From Aeromonas dhakensis (lineage in GTDB: Bacteria > Pseudomonadota > Gammaproteobacteria > Enterobacterales > Aeromonadaceae), in the NCBI RefSeq assembly GCF_000820305.1, contig NZ_CDBH01000015.1, positions 62,001 through 126,000 on the forward strand: 64,000 bases of DNA, written 5' to 3'. Below, piece after piece: positions 54,486 to 63,782 of the stretch. Every line of letters begins with the position of its first letter. The stretch's first letter is position 1. The position numbers and the translations under genes were made by a program. The notes beneath the pieces are model-generated. The model was not told the DNA's origin. It did no database searches and saw only the letters and a list, made by a program, of their open reading frames with translations.

Positions 54486-55385
54486 TCAGAGAGGGGCGAC
54501 GGGCAGCCAATACTCCATGCGGGCATCCGGCTGGTTGCCGTCAAAATCGGGGGCGTAGCGCTCCAGCTCGAAACCGTCCAGCCCGCGATAGCCGGAGCTC
54601 GGCAGCCAGTGCAGGATGAACCAGTTGAGGGTCTGCCCCAGCTGACTGACCGGGCCCACGTGACTCAGCACCGCGTAGGTCTGGGCCGGCACCGGGAGGC
54701 GCGCCAGAGCGGCGGGCAGGCTGGCCCCCTCCTCCATCACGCTGCCCGCCCAGTAGGGGAGCGACTCGCCAACGCCAGAAACATCCACCACCCCCACCCG
54801 CTCCTGCCCGGGTGGCAAACCGCCCGCCGTGCGCAGGGCGCGCCAGATGGCGGGCACCGTCTGCTGAAAGTCGGGGGCAGCGGCAAACAGCCCGCGGATC
54901 TGCCCCATCACCCCCTGCAGGCTAAAGCCCGGCTGGCTCTCGATCCGTACCTGTACCAGCCTGGCAGGCATGGGCTGCGGCAAAGTCGCCCGCACCAGGG
55001 GGGTACGCAGTCCCAGCCGCAGACCCCGCTTGCGATAGGCCAGCGGCGAGCATCCAAACTGCTGCTTGAAGGCGCGGCTGAAGCTCACCTCGGAGCCAAA
55101 ACCGTAACAGAGCGCCAGATCCAGCACCCGCTGGCGGCCAGAAAGCAGCGCCTCTGCCGCCTGGCTCAGCTTGAGCTCGCGCACATAGTGGGCCACCGTC
55201 AGCCCCGTCTCATGGAGGAACACCCGCTGCAACTGCCAGCGCGACCAGCAGCTCTGCTCCGCCAGCTCGGCCAGCGCCAGCGGCTGATCCAGGTTGGCGT
55301 GGATATAGTCGAGCACCCGCTCGATGCGGGTCAGCTGGCTGTGCGGCTGAGGCACGGCGTCAGGGATGGTGGACAAGATGGTCAT
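54486..55385 (-). CDS. AraC-family regulator with GyrI-like effector domain
   Basis: Transcription factor of 299 residues from ATG 55385. The N-terminal AraC double helix-turn-helix (about 15-115: IERVLDYIHANLDQPLALAELAEQ, then FGSEVSFSRAFKQQFGCSPLAYRKR) precedes a GyrI-like small-molecule domain (about 135-299), the layout of Rob/SoxS-like effector-binding regulators. Earlier in-frame starts (ATG 55442, GTG 55481) add residues without family support. It lies upstream of, and on the same strand as, the siderophore receptor, which is a reasonable target, or it may control the divergent phaB. Confidence 0.82.
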   Translation of the reverse strand: MTILSTIPDAVPQPHSQLTRIERVLDYIHANLDQPLALAELAEQSCWSRWQLQRVFLHETGLTVAHYVRELKLSQAAEALLSGRQRVLDLALCYGFGSEVSFSRAFKQQFGCSPLAYRKRGLRLGLRTPLVRATLPQPMPARLVQVRIESQPGFSLQGVMGQIRGLFAAAPDFQQTVPAIWRALRTAGGLPPGQERVGVVDVSGVGESLPYWAGSVMEEGASLPAALARLPVPAQTYAVLSHVGPVSQLGQTLNWFILHWLPSSGYRGLDGFELERYAPDFDGNQPDARMEYWLPVAPL

Positions 55386-55568
55386 GACGAGATCGGATCT
55401 GGCTATCGGCAAGGCGCTGCGCGCAAGGGCCCCATTAAACATGGCCGCCACCTTGGCGGCAAGGGCTGGCGATATGGTCACGTCCGCCCTCTTGCCAGGT
55501 GGCTCGAGTGCTGGTCCGTCAAGCCAGCTTGGCAGGCTGTCACAAAAGTGACGCGTTTCCCTGTCAGA

Positions 55569-55582
55569 TTGTTTGAAAACAA
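55569..55582. promoter_or_regulatory. Palindrome upstream of phaB
   Basis: TTGTTT-GA-AAACAA, a perfect 6-bp inverted repeat in an A/T-rich stretch about 70 bp before phaB, possibly an operator. Confidence 0.3.
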
Positions 55583-55648
55583 ATATATCAATTACCCAAA
55601 AAAGCCCATAAAGTCCTCGTTCGAATCTTTTATGCAGGGAGAGCCTAG

Positions 55649-56389
55649 ATGAAGAAAGTTGCCTTGATCACCGGAGCCCGTGGCGGCATCGGATCCGCCA
55701 TCACCACCGCCTTGCTGGCCCAGGGGTATCGCATCATCGCCACCCACTCCAGCGCCAACGGCGCGGCGGCGCACGACTGGTATGCAGAGCAGGGCTTTAG
55801 GCCGGATCAGGTGCGGCTGCTGGCGCTGGACGTGGCCGACACCGCCATGTGCCGCGAGGCCCTGGGCCGCTTGCTGCAGGATGAAGGGCGGGTGGACGTG
55901 CTGGTCAACAATGCCGGCATCACCCGGGACGGGGCCTTCAAGCGGATGACCCCGGAGCAGTGGTTCGAGGTGATCCACACCAACCTGTGCAGCCTCTACA
56001 ACGTGACCCAGCCGCTGTTCGACGCCATGTGCGAGCAACGCGATGCCCGCATCATCAACATCTCCTCGGTCAATGGCCAGAAGGGGCAGTTCGGCCAGGT
56101 CAACTACTCGGCCGCCAAGGCGGGCATGCTGGGCTTCACCAAGGCGCTGGCGGCGGAAGGGGCCCGCTTCGGGGTGACGGTCAACGCCATCGCCCCCGGC
56201 TACACCGCCACCCCCATGGTGGAGGCGATCCGCACCGACATCCTCGACAGCATCAAGGCCGACATCCCCATGCGCCGACTGGCCAAGCCGGAGGAGATCG
56301 CCGCCGCCGTGGTGTTTCTTGCCAGCGAGGCGGGTGCCTATATCACCGGCGAGACCCTGGCCATCAACGGCGGCCTCTATATGAAGTGA
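55649..56389 (+). CDS. phaB: Acetoacetyl-CoA reductase (PhaB-type SDR)
   Basis: NADPH-dependent short-chain dehydrogenase of 246 residues that makes (R)-3-hydroxybutyryl-CoA for polyhydroxyalkanoate synthesis. The cofactor loop is TGARGGIGSAI, the catalytic set is Ser in NISSVNGQKGQFGQ and Tyr-x3-Lys in VNYSAAKAGM, and the end is GYTATPMV and LAINGGLYM, typical of PhaB rather than FabG. GGGAGAG lies 6 nt upstream. No phaC synthase or phaA thiolase is nearby in the window. A FabG-like role is the alternative. A strong terminator follows. Confidence 0.88.
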   Translation: MKKVALITGARGGIGSAITTALLAQGYRIIATHSSANGAAAHDWYAEQGFRPDQVRLLALDVADTAMCREALGRLLQDEGRVDVLVNNAGITRDGAFKRMTPEQWFEVIHTNLCSLYNVTQPLFDAMCEQRDARIINISSVNGQKGQFGQVNYSAAKAGMLGFTKALAAEGARFGVTVNAIAPGYTATPMVEAIRTDILDSIKADIPMRRLAKPEEIAAAVVFLASEAGAYITGETLAINGGLYMK

Positions 56390-56424
56390 GGCCTGGCCTT
56401 ATCTAATCGACATAGCACATCGAC

Positions 56425-56455
56425 AGAGGGCAGCCCGCGGGCTGCCCTCTTTTTT
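56425..56455. terminator. Terminator after phaB
   Basis: AGAGGGCAGCCC and GGGCTGCCCTCT form a 12-bp stem followed by TTTTT. Confidence 0.92.
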
Positions 56456-56493
56456 GATCCGGCCAACCGGAACGGCCTTCTTCCTTGCCCGGA

Positions 56494-57399
56494 CTACGGA
56501 CGTGTCGCCGTGGCCCCCACCGGCTCGGCGAAGTGGCTGCGCAGGGCGGCGATCACCCGGCGCACCTTCTCCGGGATCTCCCGCTGCGGGGTGATGGCGT
56601 GGATCTCCATGGGCGGCACCCGAAAGCCCGGCAGCAGTTCCAGCAGGCGACCCGAGGCGAGATCTTCTGCGATCTCCCCCTCCGGCTGCAGCGACACCCC
56701 CTGCCCCGCCAGGGTGAACTGGCGCAGCGGCAGCACGTTGTTGCACACCACCCGCGGCTTGGGCTTGACCCTGTGCCCCTGCCCCTTTTCATCGAAGAAG
56801 GTCAGGCCGCCGCTCAGCATGTCGGCGGCCAGCCAGTCGTGTTCCAGCAGCGCCTCCGGACTGCGCGGGGTGCCCTTGCGCGCCAGATAGGCAGGTGAGG
56901 CGCACAGCAGCATCCGGGTCTGGCCCAGCTTGCGCGCCACCAGGGTGGAGTCTTCGAGTGTGCCGACCCGCAGCGCCACGTCGATACGCTCCTTGATGAG
57001 ATCCCGCTTCTCGTCGTCGGCGATGATCTGGATGCACAGGCCGGGGTGGGCCTGCAGCAACGGCGACAGTGCCCGTGCCAGCGGCTGGCCGGCCATCCCC
57101 ACCGGGGCGGTGATCCGCACCTCCCCCAGCAGGCTGTCACGCACCTCCGAGAGGCGCAGCTCGGTCTGGTTGAGGGTCTGCTGCAGGGACTGGCACCCCT
57201 GCCACACCACCTCCCCCGCCTCGGTCAGGTTGAGGCGGCGGGTGGAGCGGTGCAGCAGGGTGAGCCCGAGCAGGCTCTCCAGCTGGCTGATATGCTGACT
57301 GACGGCGGAGGGTGTCATGCCGAGGGCCTTGGCGGCGCCGGTCATGCTGCCCGCCTCGACCACGGCGGCGAAAATGGCGTAACGCTTGAGCTGTTCCAT
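56494..57399 (-). CDS. LysR-family transcriptional regulator
   Basis: A 301-residue regulator. The winged helix is MEQLKRYAIFAAVVEAGSMTGAAKALGMTPSAVSQHISQLESLLGLTLLHRSTRRLNLTEAG, followed by a two-lobe effector domain of the CrgA/AaeR-like group. Divergently transcribed from the NAD(P)-binding protein at 57501 with 101 bp between; LysR regulators usually control such a neighbour. That gap is A/T-rich with CTTATAAGTGAATGCAATTT, a possible binding region. The effector is unknown. Confidence 0.9.
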   Translation of the reverse strand: MEQLKRYAIFAAVVEAGSMTGAAKALGMTPSAVSQHISQLESLLGLTLLHRSTRRLNLTEAGEVVWQGCQSLQQTLNQTELRLSEVRDSLLGEVRITAPVGMAGQPLARALSPLLQAHPGLCIQIIADDEKRDLIKERIDVALRVGTLEDSTLVARKLGQTRMLLCASPAYLARKGTPRSPEALLEHDWLAADMLSGGLTFFDEKGQGHRVKPKPRVVCNNVLPLRQFTLAGQGVSLQPEGEIAEDLASGRLLELLPGFRVPPMEIHAITPQREIPEKVRRVIAALRSHFAEPVGATATRP

Positions 57400-57500
57400 T
57401 ATTAAATCCAGCTTATAAGTGAATGCAATTTACAACGGATTATTAAATCACATTCGGGGGCGTAGGATAGCCCCATTCCAACAGTGAAGGAGAATCTCCC

Positions 57501-58139
57501 ATGAAAATTGCCCTGATCGGTGCCAGCGGTTTTGTCGGTACAGCCATCCTCAATGAAGCCGTCAGCCGCGGCCATCACGTCACCGCCATCGTGCGTGACG
57601 TGAACAAGGTCGCCGCTCACCCGCAAGTCACCGCCGTGGCGGTGGATGCCCAGGACAGCCAGGCGCTGGCCAAGGTGCTCAAGGGGCACGATCGGGTGAT
57701 CAGCGCCTACAACCCGGGCTGGACCACCCCGGACATCTACGACCAGTACCTCAAGGGGGCCAGCGCCATCGTGGCTGCCGCCGTCGCGGCCAACAGCTGG
57801 CTGCTGGTGGTCGGCGGCGCCGGCAGTCTGGAAATTGCCCCTGGCGTGCAACTGGTGGATACCCCGGAATTCCCGGCCGAGTGGAAACAGGGGGCCCTGG
57901 CCGCCCGCGACGGCCTCACGGCGCTTCGCCGTGAAACCACCCTCGACTGGCGTTTCGTCTCCCCGCCCGTGTTCCTGGAACCCGGCGAGAAGCGTGGCGA
58001 CTACCGGCTCGGTGCCGATCAGGTGCTATTCAGCGGTGAACAACCGGCCGGGATCACGGTCGGCGATCTGGCCGATGGCGTGCTCAACGAAGCGGAAAAA
58101 CCGGCCCACCTGCGCCAGCGCTTCACCCTGGGTTACTGA
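57501..58139 (+). CDS. NAD(P)-binding atypical short-chain dehydrogenase
   Basis: A 212-residue Rossmann protein of the NmrA/YwnB-like atypical SDR group: MKIALIGASGFVGTAILNEAVSRGH at the N-terminus, LLVVGGAGSLEI and DWRFVSPPVFLEPGEKRG further on. No canonical Tyr-x3-Lys pair is evident, so it may be a redox sensor or quinone-related reductase rather than a classical dehydrogenase. GGAGAATCTCCC precedes the start. Likely target of the divergent LysR regulator. Followed by a terminator. Confidence 0.87.
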   Translation: MKIALIGASGFVGTAILNEAVSRGHHVTAIVRDVNKVAAHPQVTAVAVDAQDSQALAKVLKGHDRVISAYNPGWTTPDIYDQYLKGASAIVAAAVAANSWLLVVGGAGSLEIAPGVQLVDTPEFPAEWKQGALAARDGLTALRRETTLDWRFVSPPVFLEPGEKRGDYRLGADQVLFSGEQPAGITVGDLADGVLNEAEKPAHLRQRFTLGY

Positions 58140-58181
58140 GCCTAACCTCGGTACCACACAGGGCCGCTGCGCCCGTCACAC

Positions 58182-58207
58182 AAAGGGAGGCATCAGCCTC
58201 CCTTTTT
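58182..58207 (+). terminator. Terminator after the NAD(P)-binding protein gene
   Basis: AAAGGGAGGC, loop ATCA and GCCTCCCTTT are followed by TT. Confidence 0.88.
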
Positions 58208-58582
58208 GCATCTCTGCATTTTGCGCATCTCTGTGTTGCCAGCGATGTTCGCCTCTTTTTGGCTCAAGTCGCGCTCACATTGCACACAAGCCGGTACATT
58301 CTTGGTCAGGCCAACATGGACGCCAAGTGCGCCGGTATATTGCCATCATTGCCGCTCAATCCGCAGCCACCCGGATGGGTGGCGAATTCTATTTCGATTT
58401 TTGTATATAACTAAGAATAATTTGTTGTTTCCGTCTTATAACTCCGAACAGTAGCATCTCCCTCAATCCAAATGACGCTATTCCTGGCAACAGGGCGGTG
58501 GCCGGTTCATCGGTCAAGGCGTCGTCGTTTTCATGTCAGGTGTGCGGGTAGCCTCTCGCCCCTGGCCAGTGAGGAGGTGCAC
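58208..58582. other. Gene-free stretch before the oxygenase gene
   Basis: About 375 bp with no supported gene. The centre (58385-58445) is A/T-rich with repeated TATAACT words and is the likely promoter area for the oxygenase gene. Confidence 0.5.
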
Positions 58583-59653
58583 ATGGAACATTCACCACTG
58601 CCGATCATCGATCTCGCCGCCCTCGATGGCGCCCCCGAGACCCGTCGCCAGATGCTGGCCACCCTTGGCCGGGCGGCCCGCGAGGTGGGCTTTTTCTATC
58701 TGGTCGGCCATGGCCTGAGCGAGCAAGAGCAGCAGGAAACCCTGGCGCTGGCGGCCCGCTTCTTCGCCCTGCCGCAGCAGGAGAAGCTGGCGGTGCAGAT
58801 GGTGCACTCCCCCCACTTTCGCGGCTACAACCAGGTGGGGGCCGAGCTCACCCGGGCGCGGCCGGATCTGCGCGAGCAGTTCGATATCATGAATGAGGCG
58901 CAGGCCCTGGCTTCGGCGCAGATCCGTGAACCCTGGCAGCGGCTCATCGGCCCCAACCAGTGGCCCATAGCCCTGCCCGACATGCAAGCGCAGCTGCTGG
59001 CGTGGCAGGAGAAGTTGAGCGCCATCAGCCTCACCCTGCTGGCCGCCTTCGCCGAGGTGCTGGAGCAACCAGCCGGGGTGTTTGACGACAGCATTCGCGG
59101 CGCCCCCTATCAGCACATGAAGCTCATTCACTACCCGGGGCAAGCCGCAGGGGGCAGCGGTCAGGGGGTGGGAGCCCACAAGGATCCCGGCTACCTGACT
59201 CTGGTGATGCAGGATCATCACTCCGGGCTCGAGGTGGAGACAGCGAGTGGCTGGATCTCGACACCGCCCCTGCCGGGGGCCCTGGTGGTCAATATCGGCG
59301 AGCTGCTGGAGCTCGCCTCCAACGGCTACCTCAAGGCCACCCTGCACCGGGTAGCAAGCCCGCCGCCCGGCGTCTCGCGCCTCTCCTGCGCCTTCTTCAT
59401 GGCGGCGCGGCTGGATGCCACCGTGCCGCTGCTCAGCCTCTCCCCCGCGCTGGCAGCCCAGGCGCTGGGACCCGAGAGCGACTCGACCAACCCGCTCTTT
59501 TATCAGGTGGGGGAGAACGTACTCAAAGGGAGGCTGCGCTCCCACCCGGATGTGGCGGTCCGCCACTATGGCGTCGCCCCGCCGTCGGCCAATCCGCAGA
59601 TGACAAACGGGCAAACTACAAAGCGCGATCGGCGCGAGCCACAACTCGCCTGA
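58583..59653 (+). CDS. Isopenicillin N synthase-like 2-oxoglutarate/Fe(II) oxygenase
   Basis: Non-haem iron oxygenase of 356 residues. The N-terminal DIOX_N part (LPIIDLAALDG, REVGFFYLVGHG) is followed by the 2OG-Fe(II) core: the iron His and Asp are in GAHKDPGYLTLVMQD, the distal His is in KATLHRV, and the 2-oxoglutarate Arg is in SRLSCAFFMA. Substrate unknown; bacterial members of this group are often called by similarity to IPNS or gibberellin oxidases. ATG 58583 has GAGGAGG upstream; a longer frame from 58472 is not supported. It may be read with the PLP enzyme 93 bp downstream, though a GC-rich hairpin lies between. Confidence 0.9.
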   Translation: MEHSPLPIIDLAALDGAPETRRQMLATLGRAAREVGFFYLVGHGLSEQEQQETLALAARFFALPQQEKLAVQMVHSPHFRGYNQVGAELTRARPDLREQFDIMNEAQALASAQIREPWQRLIGPNQWPIALPDMQAQLLAWQEKLSAISLTLLAAFAEVLEQPAGVFDDSIRGAPYQHMKLIHYPGQAAGGSGQGVGAHKDPGYLTLVMQDHHSGLEVETASGWISTPPLPGALVVNIGELLELASNGYLKATLHRVASPPPGVSRLSCAFFMAARLDATVPLLSLSPALAAQALGPESDSTNPLFYQVGENVLKGRLRSHPDVAVRHYGVAPPSANPQMTNGQTTKRDRREPQLA

Positions 59654-59746
59654 CGCTGTCATACCTAATAGACGGGGGGCGCCGCGGCGCGCCCTTCAAA
59701 CGACACAAGCAGTTGGGCCACAGCCTGGCAATGACGGAGCAATACA

Positions 59747-60910
59747 ATGAAATTCAAAACCATGAGCGTGCACAGCGGCCAGCGGATCGATCCCCAGACC
59801 GGTGCCCTCACCACCCCACTCTACCAGAGCAGCACCTTCAGCTACTTCAACGCCCAGGCGGGCAAGGAGCGCTTCGCAGGTCAAGCCCCCGGCTTTATCT
59901 ACAGCCGCTTTGGCAACCCCACCACCGCCGAGCTGGAGCAGAAGCTGGCGGCCCTGGAAGGGGCCGACGAGGCGCTGGTGGTGGCGAGCGGCATGGCGGC
60001 GGTGAGCGCCATCATGTATGCCCTGGCCGACAGCGGCGATGAAGTGGCCTATATCGGCCCCCTCTACGGCGGTACCGATGCCTTCCTCAAGCAGACCTTC
60101 AGCCGCGCCGGCATCAAGGTCACCGCCTACGAGAGCGATCAGGATCTACTGGCCAACATCCGCCCCGCCACCAAGGTGGTACTGTTCGAAACCCTGACCA
60201 ACCCCACCCTCAAGGTGGTGGATCCGCGGGTGGTGGTGGAGGCGGCTCGCAAGGTGGGCGCCATTACTGTGTGTGACAACACCTTCCTCACCCCCTACCT
60301 GCTGCGCCCACTGGAGCTTGGCATCGACATCGTGATGCACAGCGGCACCAAATACCTGGGCGGTCACGGCGACATCATCGCCGGGGTGGTGGCGGGCTCT
60401 CACGCACTGATGAAGTCGATCCGCACCGTGGCCCTCAAGCACATCGGCTCCCCCATCGGCCCGCAGGAGGCCTACCTGCTGCAGCGCGGGGTCAAGACCC
60501 TGCCCCTGCGCATGGATGCCCACCTGCACAATGCCCAGAAGGTGGCCGACTTCCTGGCCGCCCACCCGGCGGTGAAGAAGGTGATCTACCCGGGTCTTGC
60601 CAACCATCCTGGCCACGATGCCCTCGGCGCCTTCGCCAGCGGTTTTGGCGGCATGGTGAGCATCGAGCTGGAAGGCGGATTTGCCCGTTGCGCCACCCTG
60701 CTCGACAACCTGCAGCTGTTCGTGCAGGCGGTGAGCCTGGGGGATCTCGAGAGCCTGGCCTGCCATCCGGCCAGCACCACCCACGCCGCCATGGACGAGG
60801 CGAGCCGCCTCGCCGCCGGGGTCAATGACGATCTCATCCGCTTCAGCATCGGGGTGGAGGACGCCGACGATCTGATTGCCGATCTGGCCGCCGCCCTGGC
60901 CCTGATCTGA
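59747..60910 (+). CDS. Cys/Met-metabolism PLP enzyme (cystathionine/methionine gamma-lyase family)
   Basis: A 387-residue fold-type I PLP enzyme. PLP Lys is in MHSGTKYLGGHGD; other family blocks are YSRFGNPTTAELEQKLAALEG, ASGMAAVSAIM, DNTFLTPYLLRPLELGIDIV and SLGDLESLACHPASTTHA. It is annotated as methionine gamma-lyase in many genomes, but the active-site loop reads LYGGT where methionine gamma-lyases have Tyr-Gly-Cys, the pattern of cystathionine gamma-lyase or -synthase. Reaction is therefore left at family level. GGAG lies 8 nt upstream. A long bidirectional terminator follows. Confidence 0.88.
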   Translation: MKFKTMSVHSGQRIDPQTGALTTPLYQSSTFSYFNAQAGKERFAGQAPGFIYSRFGNPTTAELEQKLAALEGADEALVVASGMAAVSAIMYALADSGDEVAYIGPLYGGTDAFLKQTFSRAGIKVTAYESDQDLLANIRPATKVVLFETLTNPTLKVVDPRVVVEAARKVGAITVCDNTFLTPYLLRPLELGIDIVMHSGTKYLGGHGDIIAGVVAGSHALMKSIRTVALKHIGSPIGPQEAYLLQRGVKTLPLRMDAHLHNAQKVADFLAAHPAVKKVIYPGLANHPGHDALGAFASGFGGMVSIELEGGFARCATLLDNLQLFVQAVSLGDLESLACHPASTTHAAMDEASRLAAGVNDDLIRFSIGVEDADDLIADLAAALALI

Positions 60911-60933
60911 CCGCCTGTCTCTTTTGAATGAAA

Positions 60934-60970
60934 AAAACAGCCCGCCCCCTGCCAGGGGGCGGGCTGTTTT
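60934..60970. terminator. Bidirectional terminator between the PLP enzyme and M16 peptidase
   Basis: A 17-bp perfect stem (AAAACAGCCCGCCCCCT and complement, 3-nt loop) with A and T runs outside, serving convergent genes. Confidence 0.93.
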
Positions 60971-61004
60971 GCTTGCGGCCGGAGCCCAATAGGAGCAAAC
61001 CCAC

Positions 61005-63782
61005 TTAAGGCGTGGCAGAGAGGCGCTGCACCGGCCAGCCCAGTGCGGCCAGCTCGGGGGCCAGCACCTTGGCATCCCCCACCACCAGGATCACCATGTC
61101 GTCGGGATCGAGCCAGCGGCGGGCCAGCTCACGCAGGGTAAAGGGGGAGAGCTGGCTCACCTGCTGCACCTGCTGCTCCACATAATCCTGCGGCCACCCT
61201 TTGAGCAGGATGGGTTGCATGTAGGCCACCTCCTGCGGCAGCGTCTCGTAGTCGAGCGCCTGACCATTGAGCACCCGATCCCGCAGGGTACGCACCTCCA
61301 GCCGGGTCGGCCCCAGCCGCTGATACTTGTCGAGCTCCTGCAGGATCTGCCGCAGCGCCGCCCCGGTCACTGCGCTGCGCACGCTGCTTTGCAGCAGGAA
61401 ATAGCCCGCATCGACGTTGCCCTCGAAGGTGGCGCCGATAAAGTAGGTGTAACCCAGCTCCTCACGCAGCCGGATGTTCAACCGCTCGGCGAGGGAGACA
61501 TTCATCAGCCGGGTCAGGTACTGCTCGCCGAAGGCATCCTCCGCCATGGCGCGCCGCCCCACCCGGATCTGGCTGAGCGCAGCCCCGGGATTGTCCAGCA
61601 GATAGATGGCCCGTTTGGCCTGCTGCCCACGCCACTCCAGAGAGCGCAGGGCCGCCGGCTGACCCGTTGGCTCGACCAGAAACCCGAGGGCTTTCATCAC
61701 CCGTTCCTGGGCCAGATCCCCGCTCACCACCACTTGGGCTTCCCCGCTGCGATGGACCGACTGATAAAAATGGCGCACATCGTCCAAGGTCAGCGCCCGC
61801 AGGCTGGCCACGGGATCCAGCGGCTTGACCCCCTTGAGCAGGGCGCCGAACTGCCAGTCCGCCTGCCACTGGGGATCGCGAGCCAGCTGTTGCAGCCACT
61901 GGCTGTAGTCAAACTGGCTGCGCTCGAAATCGGCGCTGCGCATGGCGGGCTGCAGCACCAATTCCCGTACCAGCGCCAGCACCTCCTCGAAATGGGAGGT
62001 GAGCCCCTGGACCTCGATGGAGCTGCGCTCCTCACCATGTTCGAATCTGATGCTGGCTCCCAGCTGGCGCGCCCGCTCCTCGATGCTCGCCTCCTGCAGC
62101 TGTTCGCTGCCAAGGGAGAGCATGGCGTCAGTCAGGGTGGCGACCCCGCCCTTGCCCTCCGGCTCGGCCCGCTCACCGCCCGGCCAGTTGATGCTCATGG
62201 CAAAGGCCGGCACTTCATCGCTGTAGTGACCGAGCAGAGAGACCCGCTCACCCAGCTTGGCATGCCACAGGGTCGGCATGGGCACCGGCAAAGCACCGCC
62301 ACTGGCCGGCTCCTGGCGTCGATCCAGGGTCTCCTTGATCTGCCTGGGAGCCAGCGTCTGCTGCGGCCGGGCCAGCGGCAAGGGGGGGGGCTCGACGAAA
62401 TTGGGGTTGCCCGCCTGCCACTCGGGATGCTCGGCCGGCACCACGCTCAGCACCACCCTGGGCTTGTTCAACACATAGCGCGTCAATGCCCGCTGCAGAT
62501 CGGCCGGCGTCACCCGGGCAAGGCGCTTGAGGTTGCGGTACTGGAAGTTGGGATCCTGAAACAGGGTATAACCTGTGCCCAGCTGCTCCACCTTGCCGGC
62601 CACGCTGTCCAGCGGCCAAATCCGTTTGGCGCGCAGGGCATTGACCGAGTGGGCCAGCTGCTCGCGGGTGCCCCCGTCGTTGGCGAGCTGGCCGATGACC
62701 CGATCGATCTCCGCCTTGATGGGGCCAAGCTCGGCCCCTTTGGCTAGATTGGGAATGGCATGGATCATCAACTTGCATGCCAGCACATTGCATTCATGGC
62801 TGGCAAAGACGGAGACCAGCCTGCCGCTTTGCTGCAGCTCTCGCTGCAACAGGCCACTGGCCGAGCCCCCCAGCTGATCCGCCAGCAGATCGAGAGCCTC
62901 GACCCCGGGATCACTGGCAGAGACGGTCGGATAGGCCAGCACCAGCAGGGGTTCGGCCACCCGCTCGGTCAGGGTGCGATAGCGGCTCTTCTTCAGCGTC
63001 ACCGGACGCACCAGCGGCCGAGTCTGGGCCGGGGTGGCGGGCAAGGCCCCGAAATAGCGCTCGACCCAGGCCAGGGTCTGGGCCGGCTGAATGTCACCGC
63101 CGATCACCAGGGTGGCGTTGTTGGGCCCATACCAACGCAGGAAGAATTGACGCACGTCCTCCAGGGTGAGGCGATCCAGATCCGCAGCCCGGCCAAACGG
63201 CGTGTTGAAGTAGGGGTGATTTGGCGGGTAAAGCGTGCGATTCAGCGCCTCATAGAAGCGCCCATAGGGTTGATCTTCGATCAGGTTGGCGCGCTCGTTC
63301 TTGATGATGTCGCGCTGCACGTCCAGCTTCTGCTGATAGAGGGTATCGAGCAGAAACCCCATGCGATCCGCCTCCAGCCAGAGCACCTTCTCCAGCTGAT
63401 TGGCCGGCAGCGTCTGGAAATAGCGGGTCTGATCCTCCTGGGTCCAGCCGTTCACATCCTTTGATCCCATCTGTTGCAGCAGGCGGTTATGGCCCTCCTC
63501 CCCCGCGTGAGCCGAGCCCTGAAACATCATGTGCTCGAACAGGTGGGCCAGCCCGGACTGGCCCGGCGCCTCTTCTTCCAGCCCCACCCGGTAGTGGACC
63601 GCCACGTGCACCAGGGGATCGGAGTGATCCTGGGTCAGGATCACCGTCAGGCCATTGTCGAGCCGATATTGCTGATAGGGCACGATCAAGGGATCGGCCA
63701 CTTTTTTCTGCTCCTTGACCAGCACCGGGCCGGCCAAGGCCAAGACACTGAAGAAATAGAGCAAACTCCACACGACTCTCAT
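61005..63782 (-). CDS. M16 family zinc metallopeptidase (pitrilysin-like), exported
   Basis: A 925-residue peptidase with both M16 halves in one chain. The N-terminal half has the inverted zinc motif HLFEHMMF (His-x2-Glu-His) and a downstream Glu in LEADRMGFL, while the C-terminal half lacks the zinc site, as usual. The first residues (RVVWSLLYFFSVLALAGPVLV) form a signal peptide or anchor, indicating periplasmic location. ATG 63782 has GGGA about 8 nt upstream; a longer frame from 63824 would hide the signal. Members degrade small peptides; the specific role is unknown. Confidence 0.9.
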   Translation of the reverse strand: MRVVWSLLYFFSVLALAGPVLVKEQKKVADPLIVPYQQYRLDNGLTVILTQDHSDPLVHVAVHYRVGLEEEAPGQSGLAHLFEHMMFQGSAHAGEEGHNRLLQQMGSKDVNGWTQEDQTRYFQTLPANQLEKVLWLEADRMGFLLDTLYQQKLDVQRDIIKNERANLIEDQPYGRFYEALNRTLYPPNHPYFNTPFGRAADLDRLTLEDVRQFFLRWYGPNNATLVIGGDIQPAQTLAWVERYFGALPATPAQTRPLVRPVTLKKSRYRTLTERVAEPLLVLAYPTVSASDPGVEALDLLADQLGGSASGLLQRELQQSGRLVSVFASHECNVLACKLMIHAIPNLAKGAELGPIKAEIDRVIGQLANDGGTREQLAHSVNALRAKRIWPLDSVAGKVEQLGTGYTLFQDPNFQYRNLKRLARVTPADLQRALTRYVLNKPRVVLSVVPAEHPEWQAGNPNFVEPPPLPLARPQQTLAPRQIKETLDRRQEPASGGALPVPMPTLWHAKLGERVSLLGHYSDEVPAFAMSINWPGGERAEPEGKGGVATLTDAMLSLGSEQLQEASIEERARQLGASIRFEHGEERSSIEVQGLTSHFEEVLALVRELVLQPAMRSADFERSQFDYSQWLQQLARDPQWQADWQFGALLKGVKPLDPVASLRALTLDDVRHFYQSVHRSGEAQVVVSGDLAQERVMKALGFLVEPTGQPAALRSLEWRGQQAKRAIYLLDNPGAALSQIRVGRRAMAEDAFGEQYLTRLMNVSLAERLNIRLREELGYTYFIGATFEGNVDAGYFLLQSSVRSAVTGAALRQILQELDKYQRLGPTRLEVRTLRDRVLNGQALDYETLPQEVAYMQPILLKGWPQDYVEQQVQQVSQLSPFTLRELARRWLDPDDMVILVVGDAKVLAPELAALGWPVQRLSATP

